A stretch of 64,000 bases of DNA, taken from the NCBI RefSeq assembly GCF_004210375.1, contig NC_134833.1, positions 141,786,127 to 141,850,126 on the forward strand, read 5' to 3'. The notes below the pieces were generated by a model. It was not told the origin of the DNA. It did not search any database and saw only the letters and a program-made list of their open reading frames with translations. Source of the stretch: Tachypleus tridentatus (Eukaryota > Arthropoda > Merostomata > Xiphosura > Limulidae). Below, piece after piece: positions 59,301 to 64,000 of the stretch (the stretch's first letter is position 1; each line of letters begins with the position of its first letter). Both the position numbers and the translations under genes were made by a program.

Positions 59301-59769
59301 ATTTCCTGAATTACATGAGAAATATAAAACCAATCTGAGAGCCCAAATGAACAAATCGCTGAAAAAGTGCTTTTCTGACAAATAAAAATGATAGTTTTTC
59401 AAACATTTTGTGGACTTTTTACCAATATTAATTATTAATATTTTTGATAAGTTTTCAGTAGTACTCATTTTCTAAAACTGAATTTATCAGTAAAAACAAG
59501 AATATGTGGCAAAAGAAATATATCTATACATGTTAAGAGATGCCATGAAACAAAATACATTTGCTCACTTTTTGTTCCTTCTCAGACTGTTTTGGTGTGG
59601 GTTCAAAGTCAGATGAGTATTTGGAGTCACGGAGTTCACCAGGCCAATTAATTCGGAACAAAATATTGTCATCAAGTTCTGTAACAAAACTGCCAGCTCC
59701 CAGAAGGCATGAAGTTAAAATTAAAATCCAGTGCCAGGCTATGAAAATATGGAATTGAAATTCTTGCAT
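23323..59769 (-). CDS. ERLEC1: ER lectin 1 (XTP3-B homologue), 14 coding exons
   Basis: Fourteen exons joined in order give about 473 residues (human ERLEC1 is 483). All splice phases agree except inside exon 11, which has one extra base. ERLEC1 is a soluble ER-lumen lectin of the HRD1-SEL1L ER-associated degradation pathway that reads trimmed mannose glycans on misfolded glycoproteins. The protein has an N-terminal signal peptide, MRH domain 1 (exons 3-8; [33 protein letters not shown]), a linker, and MRH domain 2 (exons 9-14; [36 protein letters not shown]). The Gln, Arg, Glu and Tyr used for sugar binding by MRH folds are present in domain 2. ATG at 59769 is chosen because a hydrophobic signal sequence follows. 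OS-9 is the nearest alternative family, but it has one MRH domain only. A possible AATAAA lies at 22605-22600 on this strand. Confidence 0.93.
23383..26571. other. ERLEC1 introns 13 and 12 (part), nothing recognised besides exon 13
   Basis: AT-rich intronic sequence on both sides of exon 13. I see no mobile element with clear ends. Confidence 0.5.
25101..25179 (-). CDS. ERLEC1: ERLEC1 exon 13
   Basis: One base plus 26 codons, [20 protein letters not shown] then CEYILG. The Glu of LEP and the Tyr of CEY complete the MRH 2 binding residues. The acceptor is CTTTCAG and the donor GTATGT. Confidence 0.93.
26572..27030. mobile_element. hAT-type MITE, 459 bp
   Basis: The inverted ends are CAGGGGCATAGACC and the reverse complement of CAGGGGCATAGACTTTTTAC. 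Imperfect 8-bp flanks (CAAGGAAG and CAAGCAGG) fit a decayed hAT target duplication. Its right 150 bp, read in reverse, is nearly the same as 63407-63560 at the edge of the hAT element there, including AATCTCTGATTACGTGAA and ACATGCAGTCACAGA. There is no transposase. Confidence 0.85.
27031..28490. other. ERLEC1 intron 12, mostly unrecognised
   Basis: AT-rich intron. The only structured item noticed is a CTGAAGA...GAAAC block at 27682-27728, discussed among the findings. Confidence 0.45.
28493..28681. repeat. 30-bp minisatellite next to ERLEC1 exon 12 donor
   Basis: Six copies of GTAGTCCTGTAAAACCTAAC plus AATGCTAGCC, nearly identical. The array stops 15 bases before the exon 12 donor. Confidence 0.92.
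28697..28774 (-). CDS. ERLEC1: ERLEC1 exon 12
   Basis: One base, 25 codons and two bases: [20 protein letters not shown] then VEVKL. The Arg of GKPRQ is a predicted sugar contact. The acceptor is TCACAG and the donor GTAAGACG. A 30-bp minisatellite begins 15 bases into the following intron. Confidence 0.92.
29029..29153. mobile_element. Palindromic MITE-like element
   Basis: Arms of about 31 bp: GTCAAAGCTACAAAAACTGA with GTTACTTAAAA on the left, and the imperfect reverse complement TTTTAAGTAACTCGGTTTCT with GGAGTTTTGAC on the right, separated by about 60 bp. I find no clear target duplication. Confidence 0.6.
29250..29345. repeat. Dispersed repeat, copy 1 (copy 2 at 52455-52560)
   Basis: It aligns with 52455-52560 through blocks such as CCAGCAA(T/C)ACCAAG, GATT and CAACCTACC/CAGCCTACT. 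The family is not identified. Confidence 0.5.
29811..29924 (-). CDS. ERLEC1: ERLEC1 exon 11, contains a one-base frameshift
   Basis: The exon starts [14 protein letters not shown] in phase 0, then reads Lys-Leu-stop because of an extra base in the run at 29880-29882 (TTT on the + strand). Dropping one base gives a 37-residue segment with [16 protein letters not shown], matching MRH 2, and makes the exon end in phase 2, as exon 12 requires. As written the exon is 114 bp; 113 bp is needed. This is either an assembly indel or a real null change. Confidence 0.85.
29925..31248. other. ERLEC1 intron 10, nothing recognised
   Basis: AT-rich intron between exons 11 and 10, with no repeat ends or coding signal seen. 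Confidence 0.5.
31249..31308 (-). CDS. ERLEC1: ERLEC1 exon 10, double-Trp motif of MRH 2
   Basis: Twenty codons, [20 protein letters not shown]. The WW pair is the feature that lets OS-9/ERLEC1-type MRH domains select glycans with exposed alpha-1,6-mannose. The Gln of QYHE is a sugar contact. The donor is GTAAGTCC. Confidence 0.93.
31752..31880 (-). CDS. ERLEC1: ERLEC1 exon 9, linker to MRH domain 2
   Basis: Forty-three codons, phase 0 at both ends. The first part is a Pro/Thr-rich linker; the second, [16 protein letters not shown], matches the conserved start of the second MRH domain. The acceptor is GTTACAG and the donor GTAAAC. Confidence 0.92.
32160..32690 (-). pseudogene. CR1/L2-like LINE, reverse transcriptase C-terminal remnant
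   Basis: Read on the - strand it gives a broken version of the tail end of CR1-like reverse transcriptases: SHLEYCV, then KDIELLE, a degenerate RRATR..PG..GLSYEE-like stretch, and finally the FRN..V.WN.L segment. Several stops and frameshifts make it inactive. A related fragment is at 60560-60870. Confidence 0.6.
32691..33297. other. ERLEC1 intron 8, nothing recognised
   Basis: AT-rich sequence between a LINE remnant and exon 8. No feature. Confidence 0.5.
33298..33418 (-). CDS. ERLEC1: ERLEC1 exon 8
   Basis: One base plus 40 codons, [20 protein letters not shown] to ILKPPE. DILC..FDGSP corresponds to the segment that ends MRH domain 1 in ERLEC1. The acceptor is TTTACAG and the donor GTTATA. 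Confidence 0.92.
34404..34848. repeat. Pair of direct repeats, about 112 bp each
   Basis: 34404-34516 and 34736-34848 share ACAAGCTGTG, CAAATAAGGCTATAA and AGAGTAATGGA-type blocks in the same order and orientation, 332 bp apart. They could be two copies of a short retroposon or a local duplication. Confidence 0.65.
35400..35623 (-). CDS. ERLEC1: ERLEC1 exon 7, MRH domain 1 core
   Basis: The exon covers [42 protein letters not shown] and LCSHPDY. It contains the Arg, Glu and Tyr positions of MRH 1. The acceptor chosen (GTGTTAAG, exon starting [10 protein letters not shown]) keeps phase 0 with exon 6. A site 15 bases further in also keeps phase, so the first five residues are uncertain. Confidence 0.92.
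35880..38842 (-). pseudogene. Degenerate retroelement, probably DIRS-like
   Basis: Base composition is less AT-rich than the neighbouring intron. On the - strand, short broken segments resemble DIRS-type reverse transcriptase / RNase [15 protein letters not shown] (about 37.9 kb) and [17 protein letters not shown] followed at a short distance by [14 protein letters not shown] (about 37.55-37.45 kb), as in L..L...GWGA and LH.NVLE.LA..KAL. Frames change often and stops are frequent. The tyrosine-recombinase part expected downstream was not convincingly found. The assignment rests on recalled family patterns only. Confidence 0.4.
38843..40044 (-). pseudogene. Jockey LINE linker and reverse transcriptase, copy 1
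   Basis: 39688-40044 gives the linker with [20 protein letters not shown] and SQKESWIKF. 39436-39654 gives [19 protein letters not shown]. 38648-39112 gives [16 protein letters not shown] and LYVNDF. PQGxxLS and YVDD are RT motifs; here Asp is replaced by Asn in YVND, and frameshifts separate the parts, so it is inactive. Confidence 0.8.
40213..40560 (-). pseudogene. Jockey LINE endonuclease (EEP) fragment, copy 1
   Basis: It contains [40 protein letters not shown] and, after a frame change, [19 protein letters not shown]. The final SDH motif is present. The GDFN-type metal site expected between the two parts is missing, so an internal deletion removed catalytic residues. Confidence 0.75.
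40625..41340 (-). pseudogene. Jockey LINE ORF1 (gag-like), copy 1
   Basis: The frame is broken, but the CCHC-knuckle region is readable as [20 protein letters not shown] followed by EKEVQRLKM. This kind of ORF1 packages LINE RNA. About 40 codons further the frame enters endonuclease sequence, so the spacer between ORF1 and ORF2 has been deleted. Confidence 0.7.
41847..42348. other. ERLEC1 intron 6, nothing recognised
   Basis: Sequence right of the LINE 5' end; no feature recognised. Confidence 0.5.
42349..42461 (-). mobile_element. tRNA-derived SINE, family 2
   Basis: Degenerate reverse copy: AAATCAAACCCTGGATTCTA, then AGCATTGTATGGCTGTATAC and CACTGTCCCACAGAGGA, matching the tRNA-like head of the family. 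Confidence 0.6.
42522..42755. repeat. 58-bp minisatellite, about 4 copies
   Basis: The unit is ACAATGTTGTGTACTGTCCT, TAATTGAAGCCTCAGAACTG, AGCATATGACTCCATCTC. The last three copies are almost identical and the first is diverged. Confidence 0.9.
43158..43207 (-). CDS. ERLEC1: ERLEC1 exon 6, charged linker
   Basis: A 50-bp micro-exon encoding a charged segment ([17 protein letters not shown]), the counterpart of the Glu/Lys-rich insert in vertebrate ERLEC1. The acceptor is TTTACAG and the donor GTAAGTACG. Its placement depends on phase fit more than on similarity. Confidence 0.72.
43580..43702 (-). mobile_element. tRNA-derived SINE, family 2
   Basis: It contains AAGCACAAAGCTGCACAATG, GGCTATCCGTGCTCTGCC and the head side GTCCACAGACATATTGCTGT then GCACTGGGGG, read in reverse. 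Confidence 0.7.
43838..44197 (+). other. 119-codon open frame, unrecognised, antisense in ERLEC1 intron 5
   Basis: An uninterrupted ATG-to-stop frame rich in Lys, His, Asn and Leu. I recognise no family, see no signal peptide or membrane segment, and base composition is like the surrounding intron. A chance frame is the most likely reading. Confidence 0.15.
44220..45275. other. ERLEC1 intron 5, nothing recognised
   Basis: AT-rich intron with a T homopolymer at about 44267-44278. No repeat or exon seen. Confidence 0.5.
45276..45333 (-). CDS. ERLEC1: ERLEC1 exon 5
   Basis: Nineteen codons plus one base, [19 protein letters not shown]. The EYFLG motif is the conserved beta strand of MRH domain 1. 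The donor is GTATAAG. Confidence 0.88.
46250..46327 (-). CDS. ERLEC1: ERLEC1 exon 4, MRH domain 1
   Basis: Twenty-six codons, [12 protein letters not shown] then [14 protein letters not shown], with acceptor TTTGTAG and donor GTAAGTTA. It holds the second MRH cysteine and the QYHE glutamine. Confidence 0.93.
46844..47828 (+). pseudogene. Tc1-like transposase pseudogene
   Basis: The frame reads [20 protein letters not shown] (helix-turn-helix part), then, after many stops and shifts, WSDKY (first catalytic Asp region), FQQDNAPRN (second Asp) and HFLDEVEWE (catalytic Glu), in the DD34E arrangement of Tc1 enzymes. It ends [10 protein letters not shown] and a stop. At least a dozen stops or frameshifts make it dead. 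Confidence 0.82.
47851..48122 (-). mobile_element. tRNA-derived SINE, family 1 (horseshoe-crab type), inserted in Tc1
   Basis: On the - strand it begins GGCTCGGCATGGCCAGGTGG, with A-box, then CTCGTAATCTGAGGGTCATG and B-box GGTTTGAATC, and a long body including GAGCCCAAGAGTTGGC-like text, ending before TTTGTTTTG on the + side. A perfect 12-bp duplication AGTAATATAGGT flanks it (47839-47850 and 48123-48134). Confidence 0.92.
48243..49664. mobile_element. TTAA-flanked non-autonomous element, 1.42 kb
   Basis: Ends CCCTTACG and GCAGAAGGG are bordered by TTAA on both sides (48239-48242 and 49665-49668), the target preference of piggyBac-like elements. There is no transposase. The interior aligns with the older copy at 2.2-3.35 kb, which shows that it is dispersed. 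Confidence 0.6.
49780..50075. repeat. 41-bp minisatellite, array B, about 7 copies
   Basis: The unit is GCATATGAGCATATCGCTAT followed by GGTAAGTCATTAATATTTACT. It has the same length as, and clear similarity to, the array at 51150-51290; the last unit (TATGAGCATGTCAATACATT) is intermediate between the two. Confidence 0.88.
50080..51149. other. ERLEC1 intron 3, nothing recognised
   Basis: Sequence between the two related minisatellite arrays. A splice-like GTAAGT on the - strand at 50459 was examined and rejected as an exon border. Confidence 0.5.
51150..51290 (-). repeat. 41-bp minisatellite, array A, overlapping ERLEC1 exon 3 donor
   Basis: Read on the - strand from the exon, each unit is TGACATG(T/C)TC(T/A).A(C/T)AGA followed by GTAAGTATTGGTGA and about 10 variable bases. 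The first unit is the real end of exon 3 plus its donor; two further units keep a full AGAGTAAGTATTGG, and a last one is decayed. Confidence 0.9.
51274..51354 (-). CDS. ERLEC1: ERLEC1 exon 3, start of MRH domain 1
   Basis: Twenty-seven codons ending [15 protein letters not shown], with the first MRH cysteine in CSYR. The acceptor is GGTTTAG and the donor GTAAGTATT. The last 17 bases of this exon and its donor are the founder-like unit of the tandem array at 51150-51290. Confidence 0.92.
51985..52074 (-). CDS. ERLEC1: ERLEC1 exon 2
   Basis: Thirty codons, phase 0 at both ends, containing [17 protein letters not shown], the conserved segment before MRH domain 1. The acceptor is CTGTAG and the donor GTTTGT. 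Confidence 0.93.
52455..52560. repeat. Dispersed repeat, copy 2 (copy 1 at 29250-29345)
   Basis: Collinear with 29250-29345 at roughly two-thirds identity by eye. Unidentified family. Confidence 0.5.
52561..53117. other. ERLEC1 intron 1, nothing recognised
   Basis: AT-rich stretch without repeat ends or exons. Confidence 0.5.
53118..53388 (-). mobile_element. tRNA-derived SINE, family 1 (horseshoe-crab type)
   Basis: Close relative of 47851-48122: GGGCTATCTGCACTAGCCAT, CTCTTGGGCTACTCTTTTAT and the reversed B-box GATTCAAACCC, and a head ending TTGGCTATGCCAGG. Flanking AATTGAA on both sides may be a short target duplication. Confidence 0.88.
53502..54970. other. Unassigned intron sequence with a hAT-like end
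   Basis: TAGGGTGACCAGATATCCCA followed by a CAGGACAGTCCC block resembles one end of a known class of hAT elements. No matching inverted end or transposase was found to the right. Short open frames here (for example 54639-54836 on the - strand) are unrecognised. Confidence 0.25.
55195..55840 (-). repeat. Duplicated 3' UTR segment of the Jockey LINE
   Basis: 55208-55490 and 55558-55830 are two diverged direct copies: GTCCAGTAAAAAGGTAAAA, ATAAAACCAATGTTGACATC and TTTCCAGTCCTGGT recur in order, about 350 bp apart. Both lie inside the element borders. Confidence 0.8.
56086..56700 (-). pseudogene. Jockey LINE RNase H domain and C-terminus, copy 2
   Basis: [13 protein letters not shown] (start of the domain, 56700-56650) is separated by one frameshift from [35 protein letters not shown] and [20 protein letters not shown]. 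Glu of AEL and Asp of TDS and ELAD match RNase H catalytic positions. The C-terminal tail ends [12 protein letters not shown], a zinc-finger-like remnant typical of these LINEs. Confidence 0.85.
57029..57571 (-). pseudogene. Jockey LINE reverse transcriptase thumb region, copy 2
   Basis: It starts [34 protein letters not shown] and continues [36 protein letters not shown], which are the conserved segments after the YxDD box in Jockey and related RTs. The palm motifs themselves are deleted. Confidence 0.82.
57572..58400 (-). pseudogene. Jockey LINE ORF1 (gag-like), copy 2
   Basis: The upstream part (58399-57980) contains [20 protein letters not shown] and [24 protein letters not shown]-knuckle text follows as SGHSKTSC and [18 protein letters not shown]. 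The C-terminal Ser/Pro-rich part runs to PPQDAK. This is the nucleic-acid-binding chaperone of Jockey LINEs. At least two frameshifts are present. At about 57572 the frame passes straight into reverse transcriptase sequence. Confidence 0.78.
59569..59769 (-). CDS. ERLEC1: ERLEC1 exon 1, signal peptide
   Basis: Sixty-seven codons from ATG at 59769 to KEQK, with donor GTGAGC. The N-terminus has a hydrophobic core ([18 protein letters not shown]), then [12 protein letters not shown], which matches the early mature part of ERLEC1. A 5' UTR exon further right is possible but was not identified. Confidence 0.88.
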
Positions 59770-59931
59770 TTTTCAAACTTCTAGATGTTCACTTGGAAGA
59801 AAAATGAGATTATAAAAAAAACTGTTTTGACAAAGAAAATTACAGTTAAGGGTAGTTACGAATATCAATAGAGATTAAATACTCTTTGAGATTTCTCAAA
59901 GCAATAATTTTTGGTGATATATAAAATTCTA

Positions 59932-60337
59932 TTAGGTTGAGGAATAATTCGTGAGCATTTTTAAATAATTTCATTCAAGCATTACATGCAAGACTATACA
60001 CTACTTCAATGCATGAACACATTACACCCAAAACATTTATTATGATACTTTATTTCATGTAATACCTAGGTATATAGTATGCATTGGTTTAAACGAAATT
60101 GCAAGAAATTAAATGCGAAAAGCAGATGGTGTCAAAACACTTGATTTTGTCCACTTGACATTCCATTTAATGAGCTGAAAATGAAAGCAAAAATTAAAGA
60201 CATATGAAAATCAAACACACCATCTATTAGAGCAAAAAATGATCTACCAAATGACATGAAATATTTTGTGAAAGTGTTTCATTTATGAATATATTTTTTT
60301 ACTTGAAAAAACGCTCACGAATTATTCCTCAACCCAA
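59932..60337. mobile_element. Mariner-type MITE, 406 bp
   Basis: The inverted ends are TTAGGTTGAGGAATAATTCG then TGAGCATTTTT on the left, and the reverse complement of TTGGGTTGAGGAATAATTCG then TGAGCGTTTTT on the right. TA flanks both (59930-59931, 60338-60339). The ends match the mariner class whose TIRs contain GAATAATTCGTGAGCG. No transposase. It sits about 160 bp upstream of the ERLEC1 start codon. Confidence 0.85.
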
Positions 60338-60559
60338 TATTACACAACACCTTAATCTGCTAATAATAGCACATTTTCATGAATTAATAAAAGGGAAAAA
60401 CAAAATTTAAGGGCAATAAGGTTTCTATTGGTCCACTTGTACTATACACTAAACTATGGGTGGGACTTGAGGCCAAAATGTGGGAGTAGGGGATGTGAAT
60501 TTTGTGTATATGCAGTATCCCTCAAAACATTTGGAGGCACTGTTCTTTCTTACCACCCA

Positions 60560-60870
60560 CCACAATAATCCTGCCAATGCATGAAAAACCAACTCAAAGT
60601 TAGCTCTATAATTCAAATTGTCAACCTTCCCATAAACCCTTCATGTTAACTGAATCAACCAGATCTGAAGGTAACTCATTTCATAGGCCAACTACCCTGT
60701 TAGAAAAATGAAACTTTTTGATGAAGACGGTTTCTATCACATCAAACACTTGTATCTGTATCTCCTAGTCCTATCATTAAGTATGAAAAAAAAAAAAAAA
60801 ATGCACAGACACTTTCAATCATTCTGAAAAATACTTTTCACTTAATATTTTAGCTCTAATAAAGCCTTAA
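60560..60870 (-). pseudogene. CR1/L2-like LINE C-terminal remnant
   Basis: The - strand reads RTRRYRYKC, KSFIF and a decayed V..WN.LP..LV-type segment, like the tail of CR1-like RTs and like 32160-32690. A 15-base A run interrupts it at about 60788-60802. Confidence 0.5.
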
Positions 60871-63406
60871 TAAGACAAGTACAAACAATTAAATGGTCAA
60901 CCTATAAAACTGGACAAAAACAATTTTGGTTCTACTTTAAATGTACAAGTTTCATCTCAGAATAAAGCATTATTGAATATACTGGGGGGCAGATATAACC
61001 AATTATACAGGTCAGTTGAGTTTGTTCCTTAGCTCTTCTAGCAGGTAGTAACAGTTAACTAGTTTTATTTTACATCCTTAAGTAAATAATGATTATTTAA
61101 CCTTTACTTACAATACTGAAGTATCACTCACTTAGTTTTTGCTACCAAACTTGTTACAGTTTTTCACACTGTATTCTGTTTCACTACCTTACATGTTTAA
61201 TACTACTGTTATTTTGCAAATACACTGACCTAAGGCATATTGGTGGCAATAACCTTTTGTTTCATTGTAAAAGAAACTGTCAAATGCTAAATTTGTTAAG
61301 CTCTGATATGTCTATCTCATGAATCAAATTTTTAGACTAGGTGTATCAAACGCAAGTTTCACATGTTAAATTTATTAAATAAGTTGACTTTTACTGTTGC
61401 ACAGAGACTAATGAAAGAAACAGTTTGATATTTTTTGTAGTATTATCATTTTATTTCTTTTAAAGCTGATAAAATATTTTAATGTTCCATACAAATTCTA
61501 CATTGTTGGTTAAGAAAAACGTGCTGTACGTCAAATCTTTCTACAGAAACTAAAATATCTCAATGCTGTTAGTAAAGTTCAAATAAGAATCTATTGTCAA
61601 ACATCAGTTAATTTGTGCTTTAAGGTGATAAGAATTCGTAGTAGTACTAGTATTGGTAATAATATATGTAGCAAGCAGTAATAAAACAATGTTAGAAGTT
61701 GTTAAATTGATGAAACAATGTATTTTAAACTTTATAAGTAGACAGGTTGAATTAGCTATACATATTACCACTACCAGCTGATTTTTTAGTGTTGCCCTAG
61801 TCTATTATGTGGTCTGTTTTGATAATAACTAAATAATAATATATATATTATTAGTACTAGTAGTGTTATTCTTGGAAACTTAACATTCCTGTCCTTAACA
61901 GTCTGTTATGACTGATTTAAAAATAGTGTAGTATTATTTTTTGAAGCTTCAACATAGTACAATTTAACATTATTTCAGAACAATCTTCCGAATAGTAGCT
62001 CTAATTTTTTTTTTTTTTATTAACAGTACCTAAAACATGAATACAAACATGAAGTTACTTACAAAGGTCACTCTGAATTGACAAGTACAGAACTGTCTAT
62101 ATGGCCCAAACGCAAGATACCGAAATTGTACAAGAACTTACAATAACACTATATATATTATAAGTAATAATATTAGACTAATTATTAGTGTTACTAGTAC
62201 TACTTTCAACTTACTTAATGATTTTTCAACGTCAGTTTTAATCGAACGAGTCAAACTTTCAAAGTGGGAGGAAACTAATATTAATAACCATGTTTAAATT
62301 TCACAGTTAAATTGATTTTATTTATACTGAACAAAATCAGTATATAAAACACATTTCAACTAAACTAAGATTAGAACGTAAGCTCTACAACAGGAAAAGT
62401 CTTATCATTCTAGTCATTTTGGATTGGACCACTTTCTACTACTTCAGAAAAACACCACGTTTCTACCACATCAACAAGCTATAAAATGCTTCGTTGGTAT
62501 ACCAGCCATCTGTTGACGAAACTGGTATAAGAAAAACATTCCGATCAAAACTCACTATTCATTTGGCCATCAATATGGTTGATTATTTGTAATTAAATAT
62601 ACTATTTTAAGTTTATACTTATTTTCATTGCTGTTAATAGCCATAATTTTTAATGCATTTATGATTATTATTGATTTTATTATTTTGAAAGGTATTTTAC
62701 ATTATTAATTTAGTACATAGAAATAGGACTTGGATTTTCTAGACTTGTCAAGCTTCTTGAGATATTATTGGGTTCATGCCTCAAAATATCCTTAAAACTG
62801 GAGAATTTACAACATTTTAAGATATTTTCAAGTGCTTCAAGGAATAAGAAATATAATTTGATAAAAAGTACATGTAAGACCTGCATGCAATATGGAAAAA
62901 AAAGTTATGCACATTTAGTAAATGCACAAGTTATATAAAAAGGTTTGACCATGAAAGGAAATGTATATGTCAAGTATAAACTATAGTGCATTCCAGGCAG
63001 TATTGGAAACCCCATTGTTTACCTTATTTACAAAAAAAGATATAGCTGTGGTAAACAGAAAGTTACAAAAAAGTTTATGTTAATTTCATTAAAGGCAGAA
63101 GGTGAACTGTATAAAAATATTTGGAAAGGAAACCGAAGACTCTTGACGGAAAGAAAATAAGGAGAAATACATCTAGATAGGTGGCGAATTCACAACTTTT
63201 AGCATAACCAATGAATAATAAGTTTTGGTTTGATAAAACAGTGAATATCAGCCAATCATCCGAAAAATCTACTTACAAGAACAGCATGTAGAGCTTATTG
63301 AATGCTCGTAGAAATACTGAAAAATTAATATAAAAAGTTCAGTTTCTAGCCAAAAAATAGAATCTCTTGGTTCCTATAAAGAAATTAACAAACCTGTTGC
63401 TGATTG
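60871..63406. other. Region upstream of ERLEC1, nothing recognised
   Basis: AT-rich sequence with dinucleotide and homopolymer runs (for example 61838-61850 and 62008-62019). It may contain the ERLEC1 promoter or a 5' UTR exon, but I see no sequence feature that locates them. Confidence 0.4.
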
Positions 63407-64000
63407 CAGGGGCTTAGATTTTTTACACCGATGGGGGATGATTTTTGCAACCACTTATGTAGACTGTTCAATTTTCAGATTGGTAATCTCTGATTACGTG
63501 AACTTGAAAGCTGTAAACATGCAGTCACAGAGTAATCTTGTTGCCACGATACTTCAAGGTTTCCATGTAGGTTTGTATAAGTGAGGTGTTGTGAACAGTT
63601 TTCAAAATGTTAATAGAACAAAGACAAATGTGTCACAAATTAACTGCCACATGAATTAGTCCTCTAGTCTACACGTTCCCAAACGTAGACCTCCTTTGTG
63701 ATGATCTGTTTATTAATTCTTTCATAAGCTCATCCATATTTATCTTGTCGGCCTCATCTTTGTGAGTGTGACAAACTGCCACATGGTTGAGGCGGCACTG
63801 AGACATAGTTGACCTTAACCACGTCTTCAACTGTCTTAATGGAGAAAAGCTGCGTTCACATTCGCAGCTGGATACTGGACATACAAGCAAAATTTTCATG
63901 AGAAGAAACACTTCACTAAACATTTACTGGCTTGTTTCATGCATTTTACAGTAAGCATCCTTCGCATCTTTCAAATATACTGCTTTTGTTGTTCATTTGA
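63407..64000 (-). mobile_element. hAT transposon, one end and transposase C-terminus, cut by window edge
   Basis: The left border is CAGGGGCTTAGATTTTTTAC, the same terminal sequence as the MITE at 26572-27030. About 150 bp of subterminal sequence is shared between them. The rest of the element continues beyond position 64000. Confidence 0.85.
63669..63923 (-). pseudogene. hAT transposase C-terminal dimerisation domain
   Basis: The 84 codons contain LLVCPVSSCECERSFSPLRQ, LKTWLRSTMSQCRLNHVAV, the hAT C-terminal dimerisation domain (the C.CERSFS..R..K..LRS.M...RL motif) seen in ZMYM-like and P52rIPK-like hAT transposases. A TAA lies directly before the first Met in frame, so either an intron or frameshift lies just upstream, or the copy is dead. 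The catalytic part is outside the window. Confidence 0.8.

Noticed and set aside
62500..62525. GCCATCTGTTGAC-like words here, at about 12.0 kb and at 22.2 kb as insulator sites
   Set aside because: The word is short, differs among sites, and lacks the full CTCF consensus; no support.

Overview
This 64 kb window is AT-rich animal genomic DNA with long introns, GT-AG splice sites and many old transposon and retroposon remnants. The dispersed tRNA-derived SINEs closely resemble ones I know from horseshoe crabs (Limulus, Tachypleus). The LINE remnants are of a Jockey type common in chelicerates. I infer a xiphosuran chelicerate; the source is not proven by the sequence.

Two host genes are supported, both by exon-to-exon phase matching and by family similarity. 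(1) On the + strand, positions 321-10559, are the last four coding exons of a stonin / stoned-B type endocytic adaptor (258 codons of the mu-homology domain plus stop); its 5' part lies left of the window. (2) On the - strand, positions 59769-23323, is a complete ERLEC1 (ER lectin 1, XTP3-B) gene of 14 small coding exons spread over 36 kb. It should encode about 473 residues: signal peptide, first MRH domain, linker, second MRH domain with a double-tryptophan motif. Exon 11 carries one extra base that breaks the frame, although the flanking splice phases still demand the uninterrupted frame. The two genes are independent and convergent.

Layout. 1-10.6 kb: stonin 3' part; its second intron holds a 2.9 kb DNA transposon with terminal inverted repeats of about 0.8 kb. 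10.6-23.3 kb: intergenic, with SINEs, a Tigger/pogo remnant containing a mariner-type MITE, and two minisatellites whose periods are multiples of three. 23.3-59.8 kb: ERLEC1. Its introns contain a hAT MITE (26.6-27.0 kb), a palindromic MITE (29.1 kb), a CR1-like LINE tail (32.2-32.7 kb), a DIRS-like remnant joined to a broken Jockey LINE (35.9-41.8 kb), a Tc1 copy with a SINE inside it (46.7-48.2 kb), a TTAA-flanked element (48.2-49.7 kb) and a second Jockey LINE with a 12-bp target duplication and a large internal deletion (55.2-59.1 kb). 59.8-64 kb: a mariner-type MITE, a CR1-like tail, and at the right edge the end of a hAT element that looks like the parent family of the MITE at 26.6 kb.

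The most unusual pattern concerns ERLEC1 splice donors. The exon 3 / intron 3 junction, including its GTAAGT donor, has been tandemly copied in 41-bp units, and a second array of the same unit lies 1.1 kb further into the intron. Intron 12 likewise opens with a 30-bp minisatellite. I see no evidence of a new multi-gene system: no operon, CRISPR array, or clustered gene set.
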